Shown here: positions 11,201 to 19,570 of the stretch, one piece after another
Position numbering within the stretch: the stretch's first letter is position 1
Layout of the letters: each line of letters starts with the position of its first letter
NCBI GenBank assembly: GCA_017506865.1
Contig: JAFCMP010000323.1
Span: forward strand, 62,001 to 126,000
Direction of reading: 5' to 3'
Length of the DNA: 64,000 nucleotides
Source of the DNA: Tribonema minus
Lineage: Eukaryota > Sar > Xanthophyceae > Tribonematales > Tribonemataceae
Position numbers and translations under genes: made by a program
The notes under the pieces: generated by a model
The model's database searches: none
What the model saw: only the letters and a program-made list of their open reading frames with translations
What the model was told of the DNA's origin: nothing

Positions 11201-11763
11201 GCGGCCAGAACCGTGCGAGGCTGTTCAGCGCGAAGCTCGAAATCAGCCCTGGCATTGGTTAACTGTTCGATTTCCACGGCAGACAGTCGGACTTGGTACC
11301 TAGCAATTTCTCTCTCCTTGCCCGCGCTGCCCTGCGACGTGCGTCTGGCATGAGCCTGCAACGTCTCGAGGCTTTTCAGGCGTTCCGTGCAATCAGCTGC
11401 CTCACCGGTGAGGCGCTCGAGCCCTGAGGTTGCACAGTCGTGCAGGCCGGTGAGGATCTCTTCGATGGTCGCCATGGCGAAAGAGTCGACATGGAGGTCA
11501 AGCGGGGGCGGCGGCAGGGGGGCCTCGGCGTCCTCGTCGCCGCCCTCTTCGGCATCGTTGCTGTTCTCGTCGTCGCCGGCGTCCTCGGCGTCTGCCCCGT
11601 CCACAGCCTCAGCGAGGGGGTCGGGGGCAGCGGCGTCGTCGCCGTCGTCGTTCTCGGGGTCCTCCACGGAGGACTCGGGCTCATAATCGGGTTGGCCGGG
11701 CTCGGGGACAGGGGCCCTCTTGGAGGCTCCCCTTCCCTTCCCCCCTCTTTTGGAGTGGGCCAT
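2242..11763 (-). CDS. Gag - DNA cytosine-5 methyltransferase - Pol polyprotein
   Basis: A single ORF of 3173 codons; the ATG at 11763 is preferred over upstream TTG codons. Approximate residues: acidic N-terminus; Gag-like helical region about 330-450 (DFNLRLTRLG, AGY, FIENLTP); Ala-rich linker; C2HC zinc-finger-like cluster about 540-570; DNA methyltransferase about 800-1110 with motif I (CCGLGGWDEGLEQ), catalytic SPPC about 873, IENV about 912, a PxxRxR-like motif (GVPCHRRRVF) about 952 and motifs IX/X (LSLKELAVLLTF, NMVMPRMA). Then a Ser/Asp-rich acidic linker and short NEPQRSS repeats, a retropepsin (LLDSGSETS about 1400), reverse transcriptase (VDFRRLN about 1840, YIDD about 1940), RNase H (TDAS about 2092), and integrase with an HHCC finger ending CTAC about 2570 and D,D,E about 2600, 2662 and 2699. 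A GPW segment about 2837 and a Tudor-like tail (YWRVRYEDSDWEDF about 3022) follow. All key catalytic residues I looked for are present. A 21-bp tandem duplication near 6930-6970 gives CCTMQV twice. Confidence 0.95.
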   Translation of the reverse strand: MAHSKRGGKGRGASKRAPVPEPGQPDYEPESSVEDPENDDGDDAAAPDPLAEAVDGADAEDAGDDENSNDAEEGGDEDAEAPLPPPPLDLHVDSFAMATIEEILTGLHDCATSGLERLTGEAADCTERLKSLETLQAHARRTSQGSAGKEREIARYQVRLSAVEIEQLTNARADFELRAEQPRTVLAAITRARARAQLLRDTTDAIDVERRLRAFAKDEMPAMLASPVGRAHLRKKGESRVNDINGGGSADSIAEGPAVVRPLNPCDYSTAKDLGLVNPMSRVAGECGGTLDGLHAALVESGIDPRAYSTALAKAAQKANKVTPSLTIDVGGRVIGWVAMDYTQRRAALIAHFDNPTAQADAARAFANLLRAHDENPRDFNLRLTRLGRAAGYKNNTDYVRSRFIENLTPAERKGLSITVDNVYAEALSVLASKAHSLWSNRNGKGSADDANSTDASVSDSDSSGTRRNQSKKRKARSSKGRRAVKTAAAKKTAATTAAAAAAAAAAAPIPRPQAGPPRRFQAPNAHGLPMRPRDPSWYCENGDWRCHNCESWVPSGIMPAWHKAQPECSEAAIILHQGRLDARNRGMRPAAPSGGPMPQRPLAAPLQFRAPAPLAPAPQAPAPRVNAARPIGELSRDELAAYIMTLPPCENTLDAGTAAPALVADTPVCVPDIRVLLAALIAPAATAPPLSAAAPVGDERMPRDALVHGALASPPNIADVEMLDTCVAPGGVDAVVPSAVDDASGMPTVEAAQNATMSADNLAVSLTAAPVVVPVGDRAPQRPQTVETALGTARLVVHASLCCGLGGWDEGLEQVGRAGLAVKTALAVDKCSRVCAAYSSLHPEVDSVMQSCLSDPAVTKALVTLDPDLTTISPPCTDFANGLQMEGEAAQVTLLAAQLIIRAKLRCVLIENVVAMLSSKIWSQAQAQLLTHGYCVYVSKLKGSDFGVPCHRRRVFVLVVRTGPSVGAALDRFGALLNTIERASPQTSVRAFLRCPETTFFWKPRARGFKAVFHADDCMPSPVRRHPGKPPRDLLAHVPCVLDAGPVDAARVLSLKELAVLLTFTKPLPTCARVEDLKLWLVNMVMPRMAFHLGVALLGSGVFDLPPVAEHECLNPRGHRVDHDCTAPPPEWMAVSQGKHMHVAENPQSVRISRLQLAQFETERWDYQPPTYDPEMDDLPDLVDSDDESEAGDVPELVEDSDNDSDSDRADSHDLDTDDLTSPTPLELARQLGLGSARVSAMAAVLRELESVQRARNQHSVLPTDATNTAGELPAALRAPMPHEPQRSSHEAPMPNEPQRSSHEGATHTELPAVKELQVALRAFMPNEPQRSSQKGATQFELPAIARVSAPNEPGRAYERVMQPTGKPSKQRFGTLIARTHKHGHRALKEVEFKALLDSGSETSIMSMTQANAIASGAVGPLEKGDHTVIELADDSTLVKIQGVFHSTLRFGDFLVQHKFYVVNLEIPAIVGGDFFGMYHSTFNYAEMTYAPLGAKGPTLRMRERTDAEGHQKVSSVQTMQTLLVGEASGPPPARRAVSMTEDVLLPPNSTTDVEVAPFPPIMGVQPFEAVIRPIDTQTLLALGDRGVKVAKSMVIARPCCTMQVPCCTMQVRLVNHSHLPVVVPRSTLLGELTPADKEDIIEFDDVTEPLLMDKLLEASSELHPDPVFRMASLRALHTLRTQAVAANSAGGKDENACPVASATASARESVPTTRTTQEACTEEELREMLPKTGELYGIAKDGRTYADHLMDVILEHSTVFAKDPKNPTVTNLAEFEIDTGDAMPIAEKARRWAQKEAEYIMDHVRAMAVRNQVEPSSGPWACNPVLARQGDKIRFCVDFRRLNAVTKRDCRGIGNIDDVIHKMKGAKYISSMDMAGAYHQVPIRGCDKEKTAFRTPDGGLWQYTVAPFGLVNLPAQFTRLMHDVLGEETLSSYASVYIDDVLIYDHTIEEHIAHIREVLRRIKNGGMSVARHKCLLFKNEIKFLGHIVGANGLRPDPEKLKAMMDMSNPTKNGKADKKLVQTVLGCFNYYRRYVRDFAALAAPLVECTKTNADMIWDARRQKAYDGLKAAMCSAELIAHPDFNLPFVLYTDASQTACSGILTQFKPVKRLAGNEAAPGPAPGRRRTVEGEEVKEVVVGYFSKINSVQDAKLGATALECLAVVLSLNHYRPYVWGMPITVVTDAAALRWLLTLQDNSGKLMRWAMRLLEYDISVQHRPGLANSNADGPSRLPMQSELDTPRLYDHADEQWSDAIPCYEAPPSGVTFTDELPKQLSVKVSAFRGRMVSTEYGVPFDFNELAIASASEHNSLAARLAKLSVKETIELLDETFDETLRQDDGGTPSLALLTPATMCMYANACMDEARSTSHDGSAGQPSVARQRAAKKARTAASSAQPEAATPGSAQLADAMSADAEPSDRSKKRKIPRPAPALVQEVIAGQTMPTPAMLSREAVIEVQQTDPFCAAVLRVVLGGALPQDSELALHLMTNQEWYNQEDDGLLVHFATSHPKRGQVLKQWVVPNSLRALVLRLGHDDATASHAGVGATQLRIFERWFWPKMNQDIRAYVISCTACLERKKAGTGKAKQMLVPPTRLLQRAHTDITMASIKSSEGHVGLITVVDSLSGFVWMCPIKDKTCKTVARFLFKVFLEMGALFEELVSDQGKEFLNAVVADLVTIFKVKKIDTSAYHPQSNGVAERMNERIMAALTAWVNVKQDNWHEGVEAIQYALRSTPREGTGLTPFFCMYGREASLPYDAFMQDDRPSELNAEIERRISNLRLAHQVAHDAFERKAERVSRHNEAVKRALRVQVGDLVMIRKANEKGRSKKLDPKFLGPWVVITDAGDQGLSFSCRMMGRRIRRTRAHVMNMKPFHLRPEHLEATDPHAMLTEEQLKDVPLNEWLYRLADRRANANGSWDYRWVTRDGSLSGWKTEDEALELIMPWTLDVFHALYELRRADDMPDYAQRTPREDRRVMTKDAALTLIPMGTQVVREHRESLLQHVTYIWGSVAGYAAPYWRVRYEDSDWEDFTKKQLLGAIALAESVRARATALGSTATNPVIEQTLCPVMPHDFGAAYTGQIVRVRMGTGWSRGELVEFMPRASKFTFRIRFNGMPAQQLTTVKLRPDYYVAASSAEAGSCPMSSWNLLLTTVGSTGAAQEVIDIEVEDETETQLIT

Positions 11764-12889
11764 CTGTTCCCGTCGGGCAAAATACAACGCAAGAGGTTAG
11801 CAAGGCACGCTAACTAGTTGCCATAAATGCTGGGCTTACATACGCTGTGAGTGTATGCGTCTGATAGCACGAGGCCACATGCAAATGGCGGGTGATATCA
11901 ATTGGGGCACTGTTGAAAACGTGTGAGGCAGCACACACGAAATGCTGTCAATTTGGGTTCAAGTAAGGATACCAGTGAAACCGTCCCACCCGAACACTGC
12001 GTAGAGCCTTGCAAGTACTGTTCTGAAGTGTGATAGTGGTGAAGCCCACAGTTCGCACGTGGAACAGCAGCATCGTAGGATGTAGCATTGCGAGTTTCAG
12101 CTTGTTTTGCGGGCAGTCTACATGCCACACCTCACGAGGTCAAGACGATGCAGGACCCTATGGTGCAAAGTCAAACAAGAGAGGCCAACTCAACCTCTCA
12201 AGACGCACTGTGTACAGCAGGGCGCTTACGCTTGGCAGTTCTCTAGCGCTGAGAAACAAGGAGGGGAGTCATCGAAGACATGCTCAGCCCGTGGAATAGA
12301 GTGTCGTAACACTCGTACCAAGCTCCCATAATCTCGCCACGTTGCTGCAATGCTTGTCCTAATAATCCAGGACACTCAAGAGGTTGCACGCTCGAGAGTT
12401 CCTAAGTTGACTGAGGCAACGCTGCGGGTTCGGGTTAACCACACGCAACCAGGGCACGGTTGCTGCAACGACGCATGCGATGGACAAGCCGACCATACGC
12501 ATGCATGGATGACAGATACTCTGCGCTCAGAGTAGCTTGGACCAGAGGCTGCCATGTTGCGAGTCAGGTCTACAAGTTGCTATTCGGTTTATTCGGAGAT
12601 GAAGTAGAGATTGAAGTGAAAATGAATCGCGCGGGCCTACCACGATGGCAAGTGTGCATTGGACGAGTGATAGAATGGAATATTACGAGGGGAGCGATAG
12701 TATTGGATGGATGAACGAGTGTTGTGAGCGTGCGAGGCGTTGAAAGGAGATGCAGGTTCGCCTGATTTTGGAGCCAGTTTACACAAGCTGGTACGTATGG
12801 ACTTGTATTTATAAAGGCCCAAGGGAGGCCGGGTTGCCTATGCAATCGAAAAGCTTGCGTCAACGCAGCAGCCTAGTCTGCGCTGTGCC
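11764..12889 (-). other. Retrotransposon 5' leader between relic ORF and Gag
   Basis: About 1.1 kb of internal element sequence upstream of the Gag ATG. It is outside the LTR and holds no ORF resembling a known protein. It probably includes the packaging signal and Gag translation leader, by position only. Confidence 0.5.
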
Positions 12890-13527
12890 CTAGGAGCTTG
12901 GATACCGGCGCCGCAACACAGCCCAGCATTCGCGCTCCACGTGTGTACGCCATGACGCGCTCCGCCAACTCCCGCGCCATATGCTCAGCTCAATGAGGAT
13001 CTGACGCTTAGCTAACCCGGCCTTGCGTAACACATCTGCCTTCCCCCCCCCTGAGCACAGTGCTGAGTGCATTGCCAACTCCTTAACAAAAAGGCTTGTC
13101 TGCTTGCCCAGCCGTCCGTACGACTCCTGCACGAATGGCACAAAAGCCCAAGATGACGTCAAGGTGCCGGTGTGGTGCTTGACCTTCGCGTCCTCCCCCA
13201 CCCCAGCAGCATAGCCGTCCGTGTTCGAGGCATTTGTTTTGCCTGTCAGGTACGAGCTCGCTGTGGGCGCGCGCACACTTGTGTCTAGCACTATTCCCTT
13301 GTTACGGTATGCACTGCTAAAGTGCAGACACCCTGGGTCAATGACTGTGTCCGCCCGATACCCCGGTACCTTGAAGACGCTAGCGTCCTCATTGCGGACA
13401 ATAGAGACATGGTGCTGTCTCAAGATGCGCTGCAGGCACCGCTTTTGGGCAGTGTGTGTCGCGTTGTGCCCCCGTATGTGCTGGCTGGGGCAGCTGATCG
13501 CATGCGTGGAGGTGGGGCTCACATCAC
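12890..13527 (-). pseudogene. Relic ORF in the leader, resembling the C-terminal part of non-LTR retrotransposon proteins
   Basis: The minus strand is open from the LTR edge (13534) to 12890, about 214 codons. There is no ATG in the first two thirds, so it is not an ordinary start-to-stop gene. The readable stretch has YRADTVIDPGC, then GIVLDTSVRAPTASSYL, then SWAFVPFVQESYGRLGKQ. This spacing (R-PD-like, LDxSV, SY, FVPFV-E-G-G) resembles the segment after the reverse transcriptase in LINE-like proteins, a region that may be a restriction-like endonuclease. It is in the same orientation as the polyprotein, about 1.1 kb upstream of it. It could be a captured fragment of another transposon or a decayed accessory ORF. 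The family call rests on recall of pattern, not a search. Confidence 0.45.
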
Positions 13528-13936
13528 TGCACAAGCTGGTACTATATAGAGTATCATTCTGTGAATGGTCTGCAAGGTACGGTCTTACTTTGGGTTGTTG
13601 TTGTTGGGCTGCTTCAGTAGAAGGCTCCTGCGTTGCTGGTTGGTGGTCTTGGTTCGTCTCTGCTGCCTGGTTATTTGGGTTATAATCCCCTCATCAAAGG
13701 TCAGCACTCAACTTCAACAGTTGAGCACTGCGCCTATGTCCAAGGGACCCCAGGCCTTGTGAGACAGCAACCAAGGTCCAACTTTATTGATTTACAGCAA
13801 CTACAGACCTTATTACATCATATAGCAGACAATTAGGACAATTCCACATGATAAGTATATTGAGACATAGAACTGTGCGGCAGTACTGAGAACGTTCCCC
13901 ATGGACTGTTCCCAAACTACGCATCTAACCGTGACA
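13528..13936 (-). repeat. 5' LTR of the retrotransposon
   Basis: 409 bp, 406 of them identical to the block at 1495-1903. It keeps both canonical ends, TG on the left and CA on the right in plus-strand reading. For the minus-strand element this copy drives transcription. Confidence 0.95.
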
Positions 13937-13941
13937 GTAAT
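13937..13941. repeat. Target site duplication, right copy (GTAAT)
   Basis: It matches 1490-1494 exactly and directly follows the LTR end GTGACA. Confidence 0.85.
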
Positions 13942-14429
13942 TCTAAAGAAAGCCTCAGAATAACTTAAAGGTCTATGGCATATGGAGGACCTGACAGTGT
14001 GCCTACTAGGGCCTAAAAGCCGCAGACCAAAGGCGCCTTTCAGAGTTGCAGTGGGCACGCAAGAAAAGTCCACCTGGGTCGTTTGGTAGTCGTGCAATGG
14101 CCCCTACCGATCCAAGCACGCGCTGCAGTGGGCACGTGCCAATGTCTGCAGTGCTCAATGCGTGCCACTGGCTGCCCAGAGTGAGGGTCACTATAGTGGA
14201 CGTGAGTGCAGATGGGGCGGTGAAGCACAACTCACCGCAAGACAATCCGTCCAACAGGGTAGGGTAGGTATGTATGCTGGGGCAAGGGCGTACTTGATTA
14301 TGACTGATGCTGATACACGCGCGTGCAAATATTCGAAGATACAGCCATTGAAGCCATGCTTCAGTTACTGTTCACCACGCGTGCATTCATCCAAGTTGTG
14401 CCTCGGCTGAATGCATAACGGCAGGTGCA
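13942..14429. other. Intergenic, no recognised gene
   Basis: Sequence between the retrotransposon and the segmental duplication. Short ORFs on both strands overlap one another and resemble nothing I know. Confidence 0.5.
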
Positions 14430-16700
14430 GGACAGCTAGTAGGATCGTGCAAGCCCACAGCTGCCAGTGGCATAAGTCTGTTGCGCTGAGCCCCCCCTCT
14501 CCCCCCCCGCTTACTGTCTCTCCCGGTGACAATGATTTGCCCACGGTCATGTTACACACACACACGCAAGCACGCACCTGCCACCGTCGCCATGGCCATG
14601 CATGGCCACTGGCATGTGCCCATTCTTGCCATCACACACGCATCCTTGCTGCATGCACCCTCCGCGGACTTGCTCAGTTGTTGCTTCTTGCACTACCTAA
14701 CCCTAACCCTCACCCCAAGTACAACATGAGCACGGTCACTGGTAACCACCGAAATAACCTACTGTAGGTCAGTGCTGACATGGTGGCTCCTAGAGGCCCT
14801 GCTTGCGTACCAATCACGAATCAGGTGTAAGCAAGTGCGTGTCAACAAGCAGACACAACTGACAACTGTCACAAAAAGCTAATACTGACATATGCTGTTT
14901 ACCCGGGACGTTTCGCGTTGCATTCCCATTCATACAATCAGACCGGCAAAGAGAGATGCAGGCAGTTGACAGGAAGGTTTGCTCTCAATTGAGGTGGCGC
15001 GCAAGTCACTGCAGCAACGGCGCCAGAGACGGGTGACAGCGCACGACAACTGCGACCGCTGCGTCTACTAGTAGTACAGTTGGATGCTCTTTTTCTCGCA
15101 GACTTTGCAGCGCCCTGACCAGCGTCTGAGCGTGTTCAGAAGCACGGTGCATGCTCACGCGCTCGTGTCGCAGTAGCCACTCAAAAAATGCATGATCCTC
15201 CGACGACATGGCATGCTGGAACACAGCGCCAACTTCAACTGCAAAGATGGCATCCTCAAAGAGGGGGTGAGTGGCTAGTGCGAGAGAGGTGCTGCGGATT
15301 GGGATTCTGGCAACGACCTGTGCGGTGAAGATCTCCGGCCACTGTGTGTGCGCAAACACGCACGTTTCCACGGTATTTATGACATAATACGGATTATTCT
15401 CTATGATCTGCAACGCACACTCTGCTGCGCTTTCATCCCAACTCAGGTCATAACCGACTGGGATGGAAGCGGACACCGCTCTGAGCACTGCCATATCCTC
15501 CATGATGGCTGCACTAGCAACCGCGTATTGGAACTCGAATTGGCAAACGTCCATCCGGGTGAAATGCCACCACCACAGATGCAGGTTAGAAGTCTGAGTG
15601 GCAGCCATGGCACAGCCCTCGTGATCCCAATAATGGTCCTCTGACACCTGTTCTGCCGCCCACGAGGCGACTCTCAAGGAGCCTTGCTCCACAGCGCACA
15701 GCGTGAGCTCATGCAGGTCACGCCAGATTGAAAGCGTGGAGCACGGCGCGCTGGTCCGAAGCGCTGCCAGCACGTCAACTCTGTCTCCGGCAATAGCTCC
15801 CTCCGTGATGGCTTGCACACCTCCGTGCAGGCTCTCCATGCACCTGAGTGTCTGCTGCAAACACTCCAAGGTCGCCCACCTGCCGATGGCCCGGCAGAGC
15901 GGCACTGTCCTGTAAAATGCCCAGACCCACGAAAGCCGACTAGGGTACTTGGCCGCCTGTGCATGCGCCGTAGTCATGTTATGGGATGCTGAACACTGCC
16001 GCCAGAGCTTCGACACGCCGCCGAATAACAGGTGCTGCTGCTTGCCAGCGTAGCGTAGAATGTGCCTTACCACATCAGGGTGGTTCAGTGCGGCACCATT
16101 AGGCTCAAGCGCAGCGGCAGCTTTCTTGTTGCCATGCATCCTCCGCTGTATAGCGCTTCGGGCCTCGCCTGCGCCTGCACTGCGTCAGCAGACCAAACAG
16201 AACAAAACCACACACCTGAGGGTTGGTTGCGCCAAATGAGGGGTGCTCTATCAACTCACTCAAGTGTAGGTTCGGTCAGCTGACTCGAGCTGCTGCAGTG
16301 CTCGAAGCACTAGTGCACCAGCAAGGAATTGCACACCAGCGCTCTTGGCACATCCAACAGATGCCTTTCAAAAATAAAATAGCCATTGGCGTGAGTTGAA
16401 CAATCGCCAGCAACGCAAATGTGAGTCGCTGCAGGCTTCTAACCTCAAAGCAGTCACCTCACTGATCGCAGCATCATCAGCTGGCAAGGTTATCGAGGCC
16501 CAGCCATCGATAATGGGGCTCTATGATAGATTGGGCTCCATGATACGCTCACCTGTCCAAGAATCTGGTCTGCAGCCACCGCGTGCCTGCCAGAGGCATT
16601 GCACGCAAAAGTGGACAGCAGGCGCCTGCTGAAGATGAAGCTGACTTCACAGCGGTCTGTAGGCTGTGTGTTTGACAAGTAAGCGTCAAAACTTCAACGC
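14430..16700. repeat. Segmental duplication, unit 1
   Basis: This block aligns with 17090-19570. Shared landmarks run in the same order: a 'ggatcgtgcaagccca' phrase, a poly-C tract followed by a 'gacaatga' phrase, a 'tggaggccctgct'-like phrase, the F-box-like gene, and an upstream region with 'gctcgaagcactagtgcac'. It therefore includes the gene plus about 0.6 kb on each side. Around 14697 there is a CCCTAA stretch. Confidence 0.8.
15006..16139 (-). CDS. F-box-like protein, intact member of a local family
   Basis: A single-exon ORF of 377 codons starting at the ATG at 16139 (MHGNKKAAAAL). Residues about 18-50 (HPDVVRHILRYAGKQQHLLFGGVSKLWRQ) have the pattern of an F-box, which would recruit a Skp1-type ubiquitin ligase; this is a weak match made by eye. 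The rest is alpha-helical, rich in Trp and Ala, with loosely repeated units such as VEQGSLRVASWAAEQVSEDHYWDHEG, recalling divergent ankyrin-like arrays of protist F-box families. There is no transmembrane segment or signal peptide. Copies 2 and 3 are frameshifted while this one is open, so it is the likely functional gene. The substrate is unknown. Confidence 0.7.
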   Translation of the reverse strand: MHGNKKAAAALEPNGAALNHPDVVRHILRYAGKQQHLLFGGVSKLWRQCSASHNMTTAHAQAAKYPSRLSWVWAFYRTVPLCRAIGRWATLECLQQTLRCMESLHGGVQAITEGAIAGDRVDVLAALRTSAPCSTLSIWRDLHELTLCAVEQGSLRVASWAAEQVSEDHYWDHEGCAMAATQTSNLHLWWWHFTRMDVCQFEFQYAVASAAIMEDMAVLRAVSASIPVGYDLSWDESAAECALQIIENNPYYVINTVETCVFAHTQWPEIFTAQVVARIPIRSTSLALATHPLFEDAIFAVEVGAVFQHAMSSEDHAFFEWLLRHERVSMHRASEHAQTLVRALQSLREKEHPTVLLVDAAVAVVVRCHPSLAPLLQ

Positions 16701-17089
16701 GTGTGCTGTTGAAGTTGGAGTGTCACTGGCAATTTTGTTCGACTCGATGTGCACAGGAGCTGGCAGGGATCTGGTGGGTGGGGCGTCTCCTTGCTGGCCA
16801 GAAGGCCTCCTTCGGGACGAAAGGCCCCTTGTCTCGACAGCGCCGAATTACTAGTAGGGTTTGGTCGGCTTTGGAGCCTGGGGATCTGGTAGAAAGGGCT
16901 GACTACAGCAATAGTTGTTTGCTTTAGCGTAAATTTGTCCCAGCATGTGCCATGCCCGTGTGCCTGCAATGCAGCGCAGCGCTGTTCTGGTTCTTCATGC
17001 GCTTGACTGATGGCCACTGAAGCACGGCGGGAAGAGAGTTATGAAAAGCACTTCAACTTGGTGAAGCGCGGCATTCAGTTCTTGACAGA
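16701..17089. other. Spacer between duplication units
   Basis: No ORF or repeat that I recognise. It separates the upstream flank of F-box copy 1 from the 3' flank of copy 2. Confidence 0.5.
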
Positions 17090-19570
17090 GCAGGACAGCT
17101 GTAGTGTATTGGATCGTGCAAGCCCATCAGCTCACTACACCAGCCGTCGCAGCTGACACAAGCCTGTAATGCTCCCGGCCAGAGCTCCCTTCCTCCCATT
17201 GGAAAACCGGGGGTGCGCAGAGAGAGAGAGGAGAGCAGCCATCCCTGGCCGCAGGCCGCCCGCAGGCGCCTCGAGCTGGGAGAAGAAGAAGTGATATTAT
17301 CGCTGACACAAAACAAGGGCCAGCGGGAACCTTCCGTTCCGTAGGGGTCCGTAGGGGCACCAGAACCTTCAAGAACTTGCTAGAACTTACTGGAGAAACC
17401 CTTAGAACTGGACCGTGCCCTACCCCTAGTGTGCACTAACTAAGTATTGGACCATCTCATATTCCAACACCCCCCCTTTTTGCCCTCCTACTGTAGTGAC
17501 AATGAGTCGCCCACATCTTGCTACACACACAAGCACACGCCTGCGAACATCGCGACGCCGCCGCGGTCCCATGTGCCCCGCCATCAAAAGCACCCCTTGC
17601 TGCACTGTGACAAGTCGGACCAAGTCCGGACTTCAAGTTTCTAATAGCTCATTTTTGCTTCTACATGCACTGTACACTTCAGTACTATAACTGCGGGCTG
17701 ACATGGTAGCTCCTGGAGGCCCTGCTCGAGTACACCAGTGTAAGCGCGCAGCGTCAATTGAGTCAACAAGCAGGTACAGACGACACCTGTCACAATCTCA
17801 AGAAGTACGCGGTGTACGCAAGACATGCACATTGCGATCCAATAAATACATGCAAAGAGAACGCATGCATGCAGGTTACGGAAAGTTTTGAAATGAAATT
17901 CTGCTCTTGTGATGCGTGAGTCAATGAAGCTGTGGGGCCAGGGATGGCTGGCAGCGGAGGATCGCTTCAACCACTGCTGCCACAGCTGGGCGTCCTGCCT
18001 GTCGCAGGGTTAGCAGCGCTTCAAGCAGCATGTGGGTGTCTTCAGACCTGGGGTGCAAACTCACGCGCCTGTGTTGCAGTAGCCATTCAAGGAACGCATG
18101 GTCCTCCGAGTCCATAGCGCTGCCGAACACAGCGACAATGTCAAATGCAAATATGGCGTCTCAATGAGGGGGTGAGTGGCTAGTGCGAGAGAGGCGCTGT
18201 AGATTGCGATTTGGGCAATGTCCTCCGCAGTGAAGATCTCCGGCCAGTGTTTGTGCGCAAATAAGCACGTGTCCACCATTTCCATGACAAGAAATGGATA
18301 ATTCTCTACAATCCCCAACGCACAATCAGCTGCACTTTCTTCCCCACCCAGGTCATAACAGTCTGGGATGGCGGCGGACACCTCCCTGAGCACTGCCACA
18401 TCCTCCATTAAAACTGCTATGGCAATTGCCTCCTTGAAGTCGAATTTGCAAACCCGCATCCTGACGGAGTGCCACCGCCACAGACGCAGGTTGGAAGTCT
18501 GAATGGCAGCCATGGCACAGCCCTCGTGATCCCAATAATGGTCCTCTGACACCTGTTCTGCCGCCCACGAGGCGACTCTCAAGGAGCCTTGCGCGGCAGC
18601 GCACAGCGTGAGCTCATGCGCGTAACACGAATGCAAGCGCGGCGCGCTGGTCTGAAGCGCCATCAGCGCGTCAACTCGGTCGCCAGTGACAGCTCCCTCT
18701 ACCACCGCCTCCACGCCTTCAGGCAGCCTCTTCATGCACCTGAGCGTTTGCCGCATAGATTCTGCGTTTGCCCACCTGCCGATGGCCCTGCAGAGCGGCA
18801 CTGTCCTATGAAAAGTCCAGACCCACAAGAGTCTGCTCGGATACTTGGCAGCCTGCGCATGCGCCGTGGTGGGGTCATGGGATGCTGAGCACTGCCGCCA
18901 GAGCTTCGACACGCCGCCGAAGAACAGGTGCTGCTGCTTGCCAGCGTAGCGTAGAATGTGCCTTATCACATCGGGGTGGTTCAGGGCGGCACCATTATGC
19001 TTAAGCGCAGCGGCAGCCTTCTTGTTGCCATGCATCCTCCGCTGTGTAACGCTGCGGGCCTCGCCTGCGCCTGCGCTGCGCCAGCAGACCAGACAGAACA
19101 AAACCACAAACATGAGGGAGGGGTTGGTTGCGCCAAATGAGGGCGAACTAAATCAATTCACTCAAGTGTAAGTAAAATCAGCTCCCTCAAGCCGCTGCGG
19201 TGCTCGAAGCACTAGTGCACAGCAAGGCATTGCACATCAGCGCTGCTGGCACATCCACATGCCACAGATAATGCCTGTTTACAGCCATGCGTGAGCGTCA
19301 GCTTGGTGCCCGAACCACATGCAATGAGAAGGGTGAGTCCCGGCTATGAATCTCAGAAGCCGTCGCCTCGCTGTTCGCAGCACCATCTGGCAAGCCAGAG
19401 TGTTTGATACGCTCACCTCTTACAACAATCTGGTCTGTCTGCCGCCACCACCGCCTGCCTGCCAGTGGCGGTGGACGCAGGAGTGAACAAAGAGCGCCTG
19501 CTGAAGCTGAAAGCGGGCTCAACAACAGTCTGATGATCTTTCACCAAGTTCAAGTCGAAACCAAAACTTG
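17090..19570. repeat. Segmental duplication, unit 2
   Basis: The tandem partner of 14430-16700, offset by about 2.7-2.9 kb and in the same orientation. Both gene flanks are recognisable but contain many small indels, so the duplication is not recent. Confidence 0.8.
17921..19035 (-). pseudogene. F-box-like family copy 2, broken by one frameshift
   Basis: The reading frame from the ATG at 19035 matches copy 1 closely (MHGNKKAAAALKHNGAALNHPDVIRHILRYAG). Near 18165 one base is missing relative to copy 1, and the frame shifts and ends after about 40 unrelated codons. The original C-terminus continues in another frame at 17921-18130 (SEDHAFLEWLLQHRRVSLHP ... SLAPQLH). A frameshift followed by conserved sequence suggests recent loss, or a base-call error. 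If the base is restored in a better assembly, this would be a second functional paralogue. Confidence 0.8.

Larger units (their letters stand above)
1495..13936 (-). mobile_element. Complete Ty3/gypsy-type LTR retrotransposon carrying a DNA methyltransferase
   Basis: The element is 12,442 bp and lies on the minus strand. It has two 409-bp LTRs, a five-base target duplication, a purine-rich tract beside the 3' LTR and one uninterrupted polyprotein ORF. The domain order protease - reverse transcriptase - RNase H - integrase is that of Ty3/gypsy elements. The LTRs differ at only three sites, so the insertion is recent, and the open polyprotein suggests it may still be functional. Between Gag and protease it carries a cytosine-5 DNA methyltransferase. 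A long leader (11764-13527) separates the 5' LTR from Gag and contains a relic ORF. I could not recognise a tRNA primer-binding site just inside the 5' LTR. Confidence 0.95.
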
